Source of the DNA: Onthophagus taurus
Taxonomy: Eukaryota; Arthropoda; Insecta; Coleoptera; Scarabaeidae
Direction: 5' to 3'
Assembly (NCBI RefSeq): GCF_036711975.1
Contig: NW_027248941.1
Span: 992,001-1,056,000 of the forward strand
DNA length: 64,000 nt
Shown: piece by piece, positions 39,001 to 49,700 of the stretch
How positions within the stretch are numbered: position 1 is the stretch's first letter
Layout of the letters: each line of letters opens with the position of its first letter
Translations under genes and position numbers: made by a program
The notes under the pieces: model-generated
Databases searched by the model: none
What the model saw: only the letters and a program-made list of their open reading frames with translations
What the model was told of the DNA's origin: nothing

Positions 39001-42000
39001 GCCGAATAGATAACTACAGTTTAAAATTACCGGTACTTTAAAGTACCGTCGGGACACAAAGGGTTAAACTGTAACTACTACAGGTTTGATAATTGGCAAA
39101 TCGATACAATATGAAACTGTCTCTTTTTGAGAGTAGTATGATGTTTCCATTGCTTCCAGTTAGTATAAGTTATTCCATTACAAAACGTTATGCCATTAGT
39201 TACCAAAATTTGGCCATTACAAGAAGTAGGTTTTACCTTACGTACAATCTACTAAGATACATTAATTTGACGTTTCGTTCAAATTACGAAATAACCAAAT
39301 TCCAGCAATTATATGATATATTTATAATGAAGGAAACTTAAATTTTTGATGTAAGTAGCGCTCTTGCCTCAGCAGCTCAACTGCTGAGGCAATTATATGA
39401 CATATTATAGTGAAAAAAACTTCCTAAATTATTTTTTGTCTCAGCAGTTTTTCATATCAAGATATTAGATCCATTTTAGTCCATTACATCAAGGTTTTGC
39501 TATAAAATATTAATAAATTTTATTAATTTAATTTATTTTTTAGTATATAAAAAAATGAATGACGCAATGACGAAACACCCCGACGCTGACGTAATGGTGA
39601 ATTTCGCCTCGCTCCGATCCGCTTATCAAAGCACCGTTGAAACGATGGATCACCCCCAAATTCGAACGATCGCGATCATAGCCGAGGGAATCCCCGAAAA
39701 TATGACCCGAAAACTCATTAAATTAGCCAATGAAAAAGCGGTTTCGATAATCGGCCCCGCCACCGTCGGCGGATTAAAACCGGGTTGCTTCAAAATCGGA
39801 AACACAGGAGGAATGATGGATAATATCCTACACTCGAGGCTTTATCGACCTGGAAGTGTCGCGTACGTTTCTCGCTCCGGCGGGATGTCGAACGAATTAA
39901 ACAACATAATTTCGAAATCAACGGATGGAGTTTACGAGGGGGTCGCAATCGGGGGGGATCGTTACCCCGGGACGACGTTTATGGATCATATCTTACGTTA
40001 TCAAAACGACGATAAAGTTAAGATGATCGTGCTTTTGGGGGAAGTCGGAGGAACGGAAGAATACGAAGTTTGCGAGGCGATTAAAACCAAATTAATCACA
40101 AAGCCTTTAATTGCGTGGTGTATTGGAACTTGCGCTAGCATGTTTACGTCGGAGGTTCAATTCGGACACGCAGGATCTTGCGCGAATTCCTCGATGGAGA
40201 CCGCAGCTGCGAAAAACGAAGCTTTAAAATCATCGGGGGCTTATACACCAGATTCGTTCGATAATTTAGGGGATGTTATTTTGAATGTGTATCGAAATTT
40301 GGTTAAGCAAGGCGTGATTGTCCCCGCTGAGGAGGTCCCCCCACCCACAGTCCCGATGGATTATAGTTGGGCGAGAGAATTAGGATTAATTCGCAAACCC
40401 GCGAGTTTTATGACATCAATTTGCGATGAAAGGGGACAAGAACTTTTATACGCGGGAATGCCAATTTCTGATGTTTTAAATAAAAACGTTGGGATCGGCG
40501 GGGTTATCTCACTTTTATGGTTTCAACGTTGTCTCCCGGCTTACGCGTGCAAATTCTTCGAAATGTGCTTAATGGTAACAGCGGATCACGGCCCCGCAGT
40601 TTCGGGGGCCCATAACACTATCGTGTGCGCCCGAGCCGGAAAAGATTTAGTATCGAGCTTAGTTTCGGGGTTACTCACCATCGGGGATCGATTCGGGGGT
40701 GCTTTAGATAATGCAGCGCGCCAATTTAGCGAAGCTTACGACTCAGGTTTGCACCCCATGGAGTTTGTGAATCAAATGCGCAATAAAGGCCAGTTGATTA
40801 TGGGGATAGGACATCGGGTTAAAAGCATTAATAACCCCGATCAGCGGGTTAAAATCGTTAAAGAATTCGTTATGGAGAATTTCCCCGCCACTCCACTTCT
40901 TTTGTATGCTTTGGAGGTCGAAAAGATTACGACGAGTAAGAAACCGAATTTAATTTTGAACGTTGATGGAGTTATTGCGTGTTCTTTTGTGGATATGTTG
41001 CGGAGTTGTGGGAGTTTTACTCGGTAAGTTTTGATTTATTACTTTTTTTTATTGATTTAATTTATTCATTTATTTGTCCACGACTACCTTATAAATGAGT
41101 TTTCTAAAATGAAAGGGTTGTCCAATTCCAGTGTGTTATTAAGAATATTTTAGAAAAAAAAAAAGGATTGACATTAAAAAGGCGTAAATAAATTCTATTT
41201 TTCGTATGATTTAAGCATAAATTAATTAATTTTCGTAAAAAAACGACGTTTCATAAAATTGACATTTAATTTTGACAAATTGTCGTGAAGTTGGTGACAT
41301 TGAATTTGTGTCACATTGACGTTTAACTTTATTCAAAAAAATAAATTTATGGAATCAATTTCATATAACATACGTAATATATTATTATTATACACTCACA
41401 ATATTCGACGGTTGTTATAATGTGTTAAAAATGACGTTGAGAATATCACACTTTTCTAAAACAACTTAACCTCACTTTTTCAAATGACATTTTTGACGTT
41501 TCTTTAAAAATATTTTATTTAACTCACTTGGTTTTAGAAATAAAACTAAAACGAAATTTGCGTCATAGAAGTTCGTTTTAGTCACGTTTTATGTTATTAA
41601 AAAAAGAAATCAAATAGCAATTCGCGATTTTCCTAGTTTTAAATTACCTTAAAATATTTGACATGACGAGAAGTTAGTACTTTTTCCAACAGATGGCGCT
41701 ATCTCCTATGCGTCTTTTTCAAGTGACATTTTTGACGTTTCATTAAAAATATTTTATTTAACTCACTTGGTTTTAGAAATAAAACTAAAACGAAATTTGC
41801 GTCATAGAAGTTCGTTTTAGTCACGTTTTATGTTATTAAAAAAAGAAATCAAATAATAATTCGCGATTTTCCTAGTTTTAAATTACCTTAAAATATTTGA
41901 CATGACGAGAAGTTAGTACTTTTTCCAACAGATGGCGCTATCTCCTATGCGTCTTTTTCAAGTGACATTTTTGACGTTTCTTTAAAAATATTTTATTTAA

Positions 42001-45000
42001 CTCACTTGGTTTTAGAAATAAAACTAAAACGAAATTTGCGTCATAGAAGTTCGTTTTAGTCACGTTTTATGTTATTAAAAAAAGAAATCAAATAGTAATT
42101 CGCGATTTTCCTAGTTTTAAATTACCTTAAAATATTTAACATGACGAGAAGTTAGTACTTTTTCCAACAGATGGCGCTATCTCCTATGCGTCTTTTTCAA
42201 GTGACATTTTTGACGTTTCTTTAAAAATATTTTATTTAACTCACTTGGTTTTGGAAATAAAACTAAAACGAAATTTGCGTCATAGAAGTTCGTTTTAGTC
42301 ACGTTTTACGTTATTAAAAAAAGAAATCAAATAATAATTCGCGATTTTCCTAGTTTTAAATTACCTTAAAATATTTGACATGACGAGAAGTTAGTACTTT
42401 TTCCAACAGATGGCGCTATCTCCTATGCGTCTTTTTCAAGTGACATTTTTGACGTTTCATTAAAAAAAATGTATTTAGCTCATTTTACGTTAGAAATAAA
42501 ACTAAAACTAGAAATTTTGAGATTAATAAATTTCTACTTTTAGTTTTATTTCTTATTCCATCGACAGTAACGGTTGTGAAAAATGTCACTTGAAAAAGTG
42601 AGGTTAGGTTGGATTGAATAGATATTTAGTATCTCGTGGGGAGTTTCAAGCGAGATCGCTTCTTATAAATCGCTATACTCTGTTTTTAAACCAGGAGGAG
42701 TATTTTAAATTTGTCACCAGATTGACCTTTTGTAATGTCAATTATAGCGTGAAGGAATGTGAGGTAAGGTTAGTTTTGTTTACAAACATTAATTATACCA
42801 TGAAGTTTTCTTTGGCAATTAGTAATGGCAATTATAGCGTGAAGTTTTCTTTTGTAATGTCAATTATAGCGTGAAGGAATGTTCGGTAAGGTTAGTTTTG
42901 TTTACAAACATTAATTATACCATGAAGTATTCTTTGGCAATTAGTAATGGCAATTATAGCGTGAAGTTTTCTTTTGTAATGTCAATTATAGCGTGAAGGA
43001 ATGTTGGGTAAGGTTAGTTTTGTTTACAAACATTAATTATACCATGAAGTTTTCTTTGGCAATTAGTAATGGCAATTATAGCGTGAAGTTTTCTTTTGTA
43101 ATGTCAATTATAGCGTGAAGGAATGTTAGGTAAGGTTAGTTTTGTTTACAAACATTAATTATACCTTGAAGTTTTCTTTGGCAATTATTATACTCTGTTT
43201 TTAAATCAGGAGGAGTATTTTAAATTTGTCACCAGATTGACCTTGCACGTGATTGGTTGAATGCGAGGAAGGTTCACACACAAGCAATTTTGAATTTGAA
43301 GGTTAGGTTATTGACAATTCGACAGTTTCGTGTCATTATTGTAAATTTTGTGTTCTTAAACCCTTCTTTATTATATTTTGAAATAAATACACTCATAACT
43401 TCAATGTTAATTTGTATGTTTAGTGTTGACGATAACAAACGAAAATAAATACAATAATAAATAAATAATAATAATTATTAATTTAAATTTACCGCCAAAA
43501 TATCTAGTGATATTTTCTGGTGATTTTTCCTAGTGTAAATCTGACTTTCGCGTTTACTCCTCCTGGTTTAAAAACAGAGTATAATAATAATTATTTGAAA
43601 CGTCAATTTAGTTTAATTTTTTTAGTACTTTCTAAAGTATTGACATTAAAAAACGTAAACAAATTCTATTTTTCGTATGATCTAAGTATAAATTAATTAA
43701 TTTTCGTAAAAAAAGCGACGTTTCATAAAATTGACATTTAATTTTGACAAATTGCCGTGAAGTTAGTAACATTGAATTTGTGTCACATTGACGTTTAAAC
43801 TTTATTCAAAAAAATAAATTTATGGAATCAATTTCAATAGTAATCGTGGACAAAGTATAGTATTCTACTCACGTATAATGAGCTATTATTCACTCAATTT
43901 AACCTTAATGATAAATAGCCTCCATTATATACTCATATAATATACATATTATATTATTATTAAACACTCACAATATTCGACGGTTGAGGATATCACACTT
44001 TTCCAACACAACCTAACCTCACTTTTTTAAATGACATTTTTTTGACGTTTCTTTAAAAATATTTTATTTAACTCACTTGGTTTTAGAAATAAAAGTAAAA
44101 CGAAATTTGCGTCATAGAAGTACGTTTTACGTTATTAAAAAAAGAAATCAAATAGTAATTCGCGATTTTCCTAGTTTTAAATTACCTTAAAATATTTGAC
44201 ATGACGAGAAGTTAGTACTTTTTCCAACAGATGGCGCTATCTCCTATGCGTCTTTTTCAAGTGACATTTTTTGACGTTTCATTAAAAAACATGTATTTAG
44301 CTCATTTTACGTTAAAAATAATACTAAAACTAGAAATTTTAGGGTTAATTTTAGCGAGATCGCTTCTTATGAATCGCTAATATGAAAGAAAATCTTCGAG
44401 GACGCACTGAGTGAGTAAAATTAATTTTTTTTTTGTAATGAAACATCAAAAAATGTCATTTCGAAAAGTGAGGTTAGATTTAATTGGAAAAGTGAGGTTG
44501 GGACGAACAAAAATAACATCTTCCAGCACAATTTTAACCTAACACGGCCGTTTTCGAAGACATCGGCCGCCCCCGAGAACACGAAATGTTCATACTCACA
44601 AATGCGAGTAGAAATCCAACTGAACGTTTTCAATGTTTTAGCGCCCTCCATGGCTGGGGGGCGACCGATGTCTTCGAAAACGGCCGTGTTGATACTCGAA
44701 AATGATGTTGATTCTTAATAACTTTTCCAACACAACCTAACCTCACTTTTTCAAATGACATTTTTTTTGACGTTTCATAAAAAAATTTTACTCACTCAGT
44801 TTTAGAAATAAAACTAAAAAGAGATTTGCGTCATAAAAGCTCGTTTTAGTCACTCGTATACTTTTTACGTTATAAAGAAAGTAATTCGTGTTTATCGTGG
44901 TTCTAAATTAGGTTAAAATATTTGACATGATGAGAAGATAGTTACAAACGTATATTTTAAGCTTTTTTCGACAGATGGCGCTATCTCCTATGCGGCTTAA

Positions 45001-45665
45001 AGCGACATTTTTTGACGTTTCATTAAACCAAGTTTATTTTACCTATTTTGCGTTAGAAATAAAACTAAAACTAGAAATTTTGAGGCTTTGAGCGGCTGAG
45101 TTTACTTTTTGTGGCTGTTTCAAGCGAGATCACTTCTTTTGAATCGCTAATATGAGGACGCACTGAGTGAGTAAAATAATTTTTTCTTTGTAATGAAACG
45201 TCAAAAAATGTCGCTTGGAAAAGTGAGGTGAATAATCATTATTCAAGGATAATTAATCAACTTGACAGATATAGATTTAAACATAAATTAATTTTCATAA
45301 AGAAAACGACGTTTCACAAAATTGACATTTAATTTTGACAAAATGTGAAGTTGGTAACATTGAATTTGTGTCACATTGACGTTTAAACTTTATTCAAAAA
45401 ATAAATTTATGGAATTAATTTTAATAGTTGTGGACAAAGTAAATAATAGCCCTCATTATATGCACCTATAGTAATATACTATTATTTATTTAGGGAAGAA
45501 GCCCAAGAATATATAAATATCGGCGCGATAAACTCTTTATTCGTTTTGGGGCGTTCCGTCGGATTCATCGGACATTACATGGACCAGAAGCGATTAAAAC
45601 AGGGGTTGTATCGCCACCCGTGGGACGACATCTCCTACGTTCTTCCAGAGCAGTACAACAATTAA
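24050..45665 (+). CDS. ATPCL: ATP-citrate lyase (ACLY), 7 coding exons
   Basis: Cytosolic enzyme making acetyl-CoA and oxaloacetate from citrate, CoA and ATP, for lipid synthesis and acetylation. Exons: 24050-24971, 29678-29947, 30012-30223, 30413-30460, 30567-30771, 39544-41023 and 45494-45665. Phases close to 1,102 aa, about the usual animal length. The N-terminal ATP-grasp/citrate-binding half includes FEINPLVV and [13 protein letters not shown]. The citrate module has [14 protein letters not shown]. The CoA-ligase part has [20 protein letters not shown]. The phospho-histidine loop is [15 protein letters not shown]. The citrate-synthase-like C-terminus has [27 protein letters not shown] and GIGHRVKS, and ends [20 protein letters not shown]. 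The 48-nt exon ([16 protein letters not shown]) sits in the variable, often phosphorylated linker and may be alternatively used. The introns of 4.7, 8.8 and 4.5 kb are filled with TIR elements and satellites. Confidence 0.97.
25076..25655. mobile_element. inverted-repeat DNA element in ACLY intron 1
   Basis: The left sequence (TACACTTTTAATGGGAAATTCCTCTTTCTATAAG region, from 25078) is the approximate inverse of the right sequence at 25600-25640 (CTACAGAAAGAGGAGTTTCT then CTTTAAAAGTGTCCAC). The right end finishes in CACCCTGT (about 25650). An inner ACAGGGTGTTTTCGAAATAA at 25188 is either a second nested element tip or an old internal end. No coding capacity is seen. Confidence 0.6.
25707..29457. 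mobile_element. TIR element with internal 422-bp tandem repeats, ACLY intron 1
   Basis: The left tip AAAACTAGAACTAACACTAG (25708) is mirrored at 29425-29455 by TCTAGTGTTAGCTCTAGTTT. Between them is a tandem array. The marker ATTAAAAAACCTTTAAAATG recurs near 25842, 26420, 26952, 27374, 27796, 28218, 28640 and 29061, with a steady 422-bp period from 26952 on. Each unit repeats CAAACCGGAAGT and ATGTCAAAATGACGTTGACA. No transposase is present. The 3′ tip ends about 220 bp before ACLY exon 2. Confidence 0.85.
30413..30460 (+). other. ATPCL: 48-nt microexon of ACLY, possibly alternative
   Basis: A 16-codon exon between acceptor AAG (30411-30412) and donor GTAAAC, preserving phase 0 on both sides, so skipping it would keep the frame. 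It encodes an acidic segment (MIEEVSE) in the linker before the CoA-ligase half. The donor and acceptor sequences are ordinary. Confidence 0.7.
30845..33385. repeat. palindromic satellite, about 82-bp monomers in a 3-monomer higher-order repeat
   Basis: About 30 monomers, each carrying a near-perfect palindrome GCAGCT(T/A)AGCTGC in the context CGAGGCAGCTTAGCTGCTGAG. From about 31500 on, three variants rotate in order. One tail is GGATAATGAGTACACAAAAC, the second is GGAGTGCGCGAGTACATAAA, and the third is AAGAGCGCAATTTACTTCAA, giving a unit of about 246 bp. Single reverse-oriented monomers also lie at 37385-37425 and 39360-39400. Confidence 0.93.
32802..32974. mobile_element. 173-bp GC-rich MITE with TTA target duplication
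   Basis: Tips AGGTGTGTCCAGACATTGCG (32802) and its exact inverse (ending 32974) are flanked on both sides by TTA (32799-32801, 32975-32977). The neighbouring monomers show the empty site CTCTTATATAATTG. The centre holds 22-bp direct repeats of GCGCGGCAGTGCTACGCGGT. The 3-bp TTA duplication fits PIF/Harbinger-type transposition (inference). It inserted into one monomer of the 82-bp array and is therefore younger than the array. Confidence 0.88.
33393..34378. mobile_element. long-arm foldback element with CAGGGTG tips
   Basis: The tips TACAGGGTGAGTTTTTTGCC and the inverse AAAAAACTCACCCTGTA are flanked by TA. The inverted arms continue for about 300 bp: GGCTAACTAGATATCTCGAA near 33508 mirrors TTCGAGATATCTAGTTAGCC near 34222. 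ATGATATACCACTTGACATG near 33640 mirrors ATGTCAAGTGGTATATCATT near 34000. Only about 300 bp in the middle is single-copy. It is non-coding and nested in the intron 5 composite. Confidence 0.9.
34400..35050. other. unassigned sequence inside the intron 5 composite
   Basis: AT-rich, without clear repeats or coding frames. TTCTAAGCACGACATTTATAAT near 35015 resembles the outer edge of the 82-bp monomer family, so this is probably decayed array sequence. Confidence 0.35.
35076..37350. mobile_element. inverted-repeat element whose left arm is tandemly amplified four times
   Basis: The tip ACAGGGTGTGTCAAATTTCT recurs at about 35078, 35387, 35695 and 36006 (period about 308-310 bp), each time with CTATGGCAACCAACATTGTT further inside. 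One inverted copy at about 37050-37345 ends in GACACACCCTGTAT. An inner arm also mirrors: GGCACCGAAATAACACCGTT near 36326 against AACGGCGTTATTTCAGCGTC near 36999. So only the left terminus has been multiplied. It is non-coding. Confidence 0.88.
37586..39063. mobile_element. piggyBac-like non-autonomous element with internal repeats
   Basis: TTAA (37582-37585) is followed by CCCTTTGTGTCCC, and the right end reads GGGACACAAAGGG then TTAA (39064-39067). A TTAA target with CCCTTT-type tips is the piggyBac signature. Inside, about six tandem units of roughly 190 bp carry GATGCTAATTTAAAAATTCC and CTTTCTCTTTAAAATGATGT (37740-38790). No transposase frame is present. Confidence 0.85.
41168..41365. repeat. 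dispersed repeat, 3 copies in ACLY intron 6
   Basis: The segment GACGTTTCATAAAATTGACA through GTGTCACATTGACGTTTAA is repeated at about 43640-43845 and 45270-45425 with small changes. It is non-coding and of unknown class. Confidence 0.7.
41455..42475. repeat. four tandem units, about 240 bp, carrying CAGATGGCGCT
   Basis: The marker CAGATGGCGCTATCTCCTAT lies near 41690, 41931, 42172 and 42412, followed each time by TTTTTCAAGTGACATTTTTG. Units are almost identical, so amplification is recent. Related single copies occur at 43990-44290, 44740-45240, 47750-48770, 52770-53345 (inverted) and 63120-64000. Confidence 0.92.
42678..43579. mobile_element. 902-bp TIR element with internal about 120-bp tandem repeats
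   Basis: The left tip CTCTGTTTTTAAACCAGGAG is mirrored on the right by CTCCTGGTTTAAAAACAGAG, both flanked by TATA. An internal direct copy of the tip lies near 43189. Between them, about four units of roughly 120 bp repeat GCAATTATAGCGTGAAG and GTAAGGTTAGTTTTGTTTAC. It inserted into a copy of the dispersed CAGATGGCGCT repeat family at a GCTA/ATATG site. Confidence 0.85.
43990..45240. repeat. dispersed CAGATGGCGCT-family copies flanking a GC-rich hairpin
   Basis: Two oppositely oriented arm segments (AGTGAGGTTAG and AACCTAACCTCACTTTTTC types, with TTGACGTTTCATTAAA) surround the hairpin at 44542-44689. CAGATGGCGCTATCTCCTAT occurs at about 44229 and 44975. It is the same family as 41455-42475 and 47750-48770. 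Confidence 0.8.
44542..44689. repeat. GC-rich foldback hairpin, copy 1
   Basis: The arm ACACGGCCGTTTTCGAAGAC, continuing ATCGGCCGCCCCC, is mirrored at the right end (GATGTCTTCGAAAACGGCCGTGT). About 35-bp arms enclose about 80 bp. Further copies lie at 48234-48371, 53150-53287 and a worn copy near 63530-63667. Confidence 0.9.
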
Positions 45666-46712
45666 TTACGAATTTTTGTGTGTAGAATTAAGAATCGTTG
45701 CTTGTAAGTACCGTTTTATATCTTTTAATTACTTTCTTTTTAAATTTGAGTATCTCGAATAGTAGAGAATGGGATGATGATGGGAGAAATGAGGATTAAA
45801 ATGAACTAATAGATATTTATTGACGTTTTTAAGCTGTAATTATTTATATTTTTATATTGACAAAAAGAAAATTAAGGTTAACTCACTTCAAGATGGATTT
45901 TTTTTAGGTTAGGTTTCGTGTGAGTGATTAGGTTCTTTGATTTGGAAGTAAGAAATGTATTTGAACGCATTTGTTTATTATTACTTACTTATTTATTTAT
46001 TAAAAAAGTAAATGTATTAATAAATATTTTAGAAACTAAATTGAGTTAATAACGTACCTTCAATAATCCATCTAAAACAATCAAAAATTTACCTTGCGCC
46101 ATATCATTTTAATCCACTTCTTAATCCTTTAATATTCTTTCGACTCATGGAGGTAATTCTGATTCGATTGCATCTTTTCCAAGCTAAATAAACAAAAACA
46201 ATAAAAAATCTCGGAGATTTCGCAGCTTTAAAATCAAATTCAACTTTTTTTGCAAGTTTTACAACTTACTCTGTTCACAAAACAACTTCTCATCATTTTT
46301 CGCATCAAAAATAACATTAAAAGGGGGAAAGAAGAACAAAAAAATAAAATAAAATAGAGGAGAATCTCAGAGATATTTAATAAACATCATTTATTTCTAT
46401 TTCTCTCCACAACTCCCACTTTCTCTCATCACCATCATCACCGCGATTTAAATAAAAAAAGAAACATTTAACACCCCAACATCATTGTAACAAAACAAAA
46501 TTTAATTCTTTTATTCTCAACTAAAAATCTAAATCGGAAATTCATTAAGTTTATATTGTTACATCACTCACTAAATTAAAAAAAAATTTACAGTCTTACA
46601 AGAAAGGGGACACTCGAGCCGCACACTCAGTTCACTTCCGTCTCTAATTATTAATTAATTCTTTAAACTTTAAATTCATTATTATCATTTCGTTTCTTTT
46701 AACTCAAACATT
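45666..46712. other. convergent 3′ regions of ACLY and TBPH
   Basis: Between the two stop codons lie the 3′ UTRs of both genes, which converge. The sequence is AT-rich and no further gene is seen. ATTTATTTATT-like tracts are present near 46000. Confidence 0.5.
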
Positions 46713-49700
46713 TTAATCGTACTTTAAAAAACCCTTATCCTGTTGTTGCTGAGGCGGGGGCCTCGGCCATTGACCATCTTGACCTTGACCCTGATTCATC
46801 CAATTCAAAAAACCTTGATTATTTCCACCACCTTGATTACCACCGTTTGCGTTATTACCTAAAAAAAATTATTTATTTCAATTTTATTAACAAATTAGAA
46901 CCCAACCTCACTTTTTTTTTTATTTTTTTTACTTACCACTGTTTGAATTTGGTGGATTATTAAATCCCTGATTAAAATTAGGTTCCGGTTGATTTTGCAA
47001 GTTTCCTATTAACCCCCATCCGGCTTGGTTTAAAGCTGCTGCGACAAGCGCGGGATTCATCGGGAGCGCCCCAAGGTTCAACCCGGCTAATCCGAGGGGG
47101 TTACAACTCGTTTGGGTGCTTCCCTGTTGCCCCTGACCCGTTATACCTAATCAAATCAAAAAAAAATAATTTTCTAACCTCAAAATTACAAAAAAAAAGT
47201 AATTTAGTACCTTATTGAGTCATTAAAAAGAAAAAATTAATTAATTTAGGTAATTTGATGATTTTGGAGGTGCATTCAGGAAAGAGGAGGGAGTTAATAA
47301 CTTAACTGAAAAAGAAATTAATGTTTTATTAATTATTTTAGATTAAAAAAAAAAGTGAGGTTATGTCGAGGTAAATAATTAAATAATAAAAATAAAATAA
47401 AGCAAGGTTAGGTTTTACTTTTAATCTCATTACCTAAAGCTTGCAAATTAGGCATATCAATATTAGCTCGATGCCCTTGATTCCCCCAATTTCCTTGATT
47501 CGGCCCTGGATTATATCTTTGTTGATACATCCCAGGCCCATCGGGGCCCCCGGGGCCGCGATTCCCCCCGTGACCACCCGGGCGAGGCCCACCACTTCCA
47601 TATCCGCCCCCTCCACGCGTCTCCGATTTCGGGGCTGCGTTTGAAACATGCACCGAAACACCTAACCTCAAAAAAAAAATTTTTTTATCATTAATTAAAT
47701 TATTATTAATTAGACCGCGTTATACATCATTTGACTAAGCGACATTTTATCGTTTTATAGTTATAAATGTGCTAAAAAATTACGTTGAGGATATCACATT
47801 TTTTTGACGTTTCGTTAAAAAAATTTTTTGACATGACGAGAAGTTAGTTATAAACGTAATTTTACCAACAGATGGCGCTATCTCGTATGCGTCTTAAACC
47901 GACATTTTTTGACGTTTCATTAAACGAAGTTTATTTTTAACTTATTTCTTATTCCATCGACAGTAAAAGTTGTGAAAAATGTCACTTGAAAAGTGAGGTT
48001 AGGTTGGATTGAATGGATATTTCGTATCTTGTGGAGAAATTCAAGCGAAATCGCTTCTTATGAATCGCTAATATGAAAGAAAATCTTCGAGGACGAACTA
48101 AGTGAGTAAAATAAATTTTCTTTGTTAATGAAACGTCAAAAAATGTCATTTCGAAAAGTGCGGTTAGATTTAATTGGAAAAGTGAGGTTGGGGCGAACAA
48201 AAATAACACATTTTCCAGCACAGTTTTAAGCAAACACGGCCGTTTTCGAAGACATCGGCCGCCCCCGAGAAAACGAAATGTTCATTCTCACAAATGCGAG
48301 TAGAAATCCAACTGAAGGTTTTCAATGTTTTAGCGCCCGGGGGCGGCCGATGTCTTCGAAAACGGCCGTGTTGATACTCGAAAATGATGTTGAGGATTCT
48401 TAAACACACTTTTCCAACACAACCTAACCTCACTTTTTCAAATGACACTTTTTTGACGTTTCATTAAAAAAATTTAACTCAGTTTTTGATTTAAAACTAA
48501 AAAGAAATTTGCGACATAGAAGCTCGTTTTAGTCATTCGTATACGTTTTGCGTTATAAAGAAAATCAAATAGTAATTCGTGGTTTTAAATTAGGTTAAAA
48601 TATTTGACATGATGAGAAGGTAATTACATATGTATATTTTAAGGCTTTATCGGTAGATGGCGCTATCTCCTATGCGTCTTAAAGTGACATTTTTAAAGTT
48701 ATTTAACTTATTTTGCGTTAAAAATTAAACTAAAACTAGAAAATTTGAGGTTATACCGTGCGTCAAAGACGCTTTAATTTTATTATTATATTCATAATCT
48801 TCATTAAAAAAAAAAATCTTTAAAGTGAGTCCAAACTTGACACATTTATCTCAAAAAACCAAAAAGTTTGAACTTTCAACTTTTAATTTTGACATATTTG
48901 TCAACTTCATAAAAAATCCTTTAAAATGAGTCCAAACTCCACATATTTAACTTTAATATTAATGGAAATAGAATCACTTCCGGTTTGAAACGTCACGTCA
49001 ATTTTGATATATTTGTCATCTTCATCTTCACTTATCTCAAAAAATAAAAAACATTAAACCCTAAGTTAGCGCAACAATTTAATTTTTAAATATTAATACC
49101 AACCTTAATTTTTTATTATTTTTTTTTAGTATATTTTTGTTTTTGTGACAAATATTAAGATATTTTATAAAAATTAAGAATATGTCAAAATGATGTTGAC
49201 ATTTAAAACCGGAAGTTGCTTATATCTCGATTCATTTTAAAGAATTTTTCACGACGATTACAAATACGTCAAAATTGACGTTGACATTCTTAACCGGAAG
49301 TTGACCATAACTTCAATAATATTGAAGATAAACATGTCGTGTTTGTACTTATTTTAAAGGAATTTTAATGAAGATTACAAATATGTCAAAATTGAGGTTG
49401 ACATTTTAAACTTGAAGTTAGTTATCATATAATAGAAGTTTTATAACTGAAGTTAATCTAGTCTTAGTCGCTTTTCAGCACTTTTTTTTTTATTTTTAAC
49501 GTGTTTTTTAAGCCACATATTAAGCCAAAAGCCTGTAAACTTGTAACACTTCGTTCTTAATTTCATTTTACAACTTTTTAAACTTTAATTTTGTAAATTA
49601 GTAGCTAATAAGCTGATTTCAACTTTGATATGTGATCTTTTTTAACAAAACAAAAAGAAATATTAAGAAGCTTGTTTGTAAAATGGATAAGATGGCCAAG

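Larger units (their letters stand above)
30791..39502. mobile_element. 8.7-kb composite TIR element filling ACLY intron 5 (pogo-like tips)
   Basis: The left tip TAGTAAAACCTTGATATAAT (30791) and the right tip, read inverted, TAGCAAAACCTTGATGTAAT (ends 39502) are near identical, each flanked by TA (30789-30790 and 39503-39504). The AAAACCTTGATATAA-type tip with a TA target resembles pogo/Tigger-class Tc1/mariner elements; the family name is my inference. Just inside each tip is a GCTGCTGAG palindromic monomer. Inside lie an 82-bp tandem array and three nested inverted-repeat elements. No transposase is seen. Confidence 0.75.

Noticed and set aside
39093..39341. 82-aa ORF in ACLY intron 5
   Set aside because: It sits between a piggyBac-like element end and the outer element tip, has no recognisable domain and no splice or promoter context.
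43257..43448. 63-aa plus-strand ORF near the right end of the 902-bp TIR element
   Set aside because: It lies within the non-coding TIR element, with AT-rich residues and no motif.
46000..46460. Possible UG-rich TBPH autoregulatory region in its 3′ UTR
   Set aside because: I looked for long TG repeats and saw none; the region is simply AT-rich.
47441..47644. Plus-strand ORF opposite the TBPH Gly-rich exon
   Set aside because: Shadow of the GC-rich low-complexity exon; no independent evidence.
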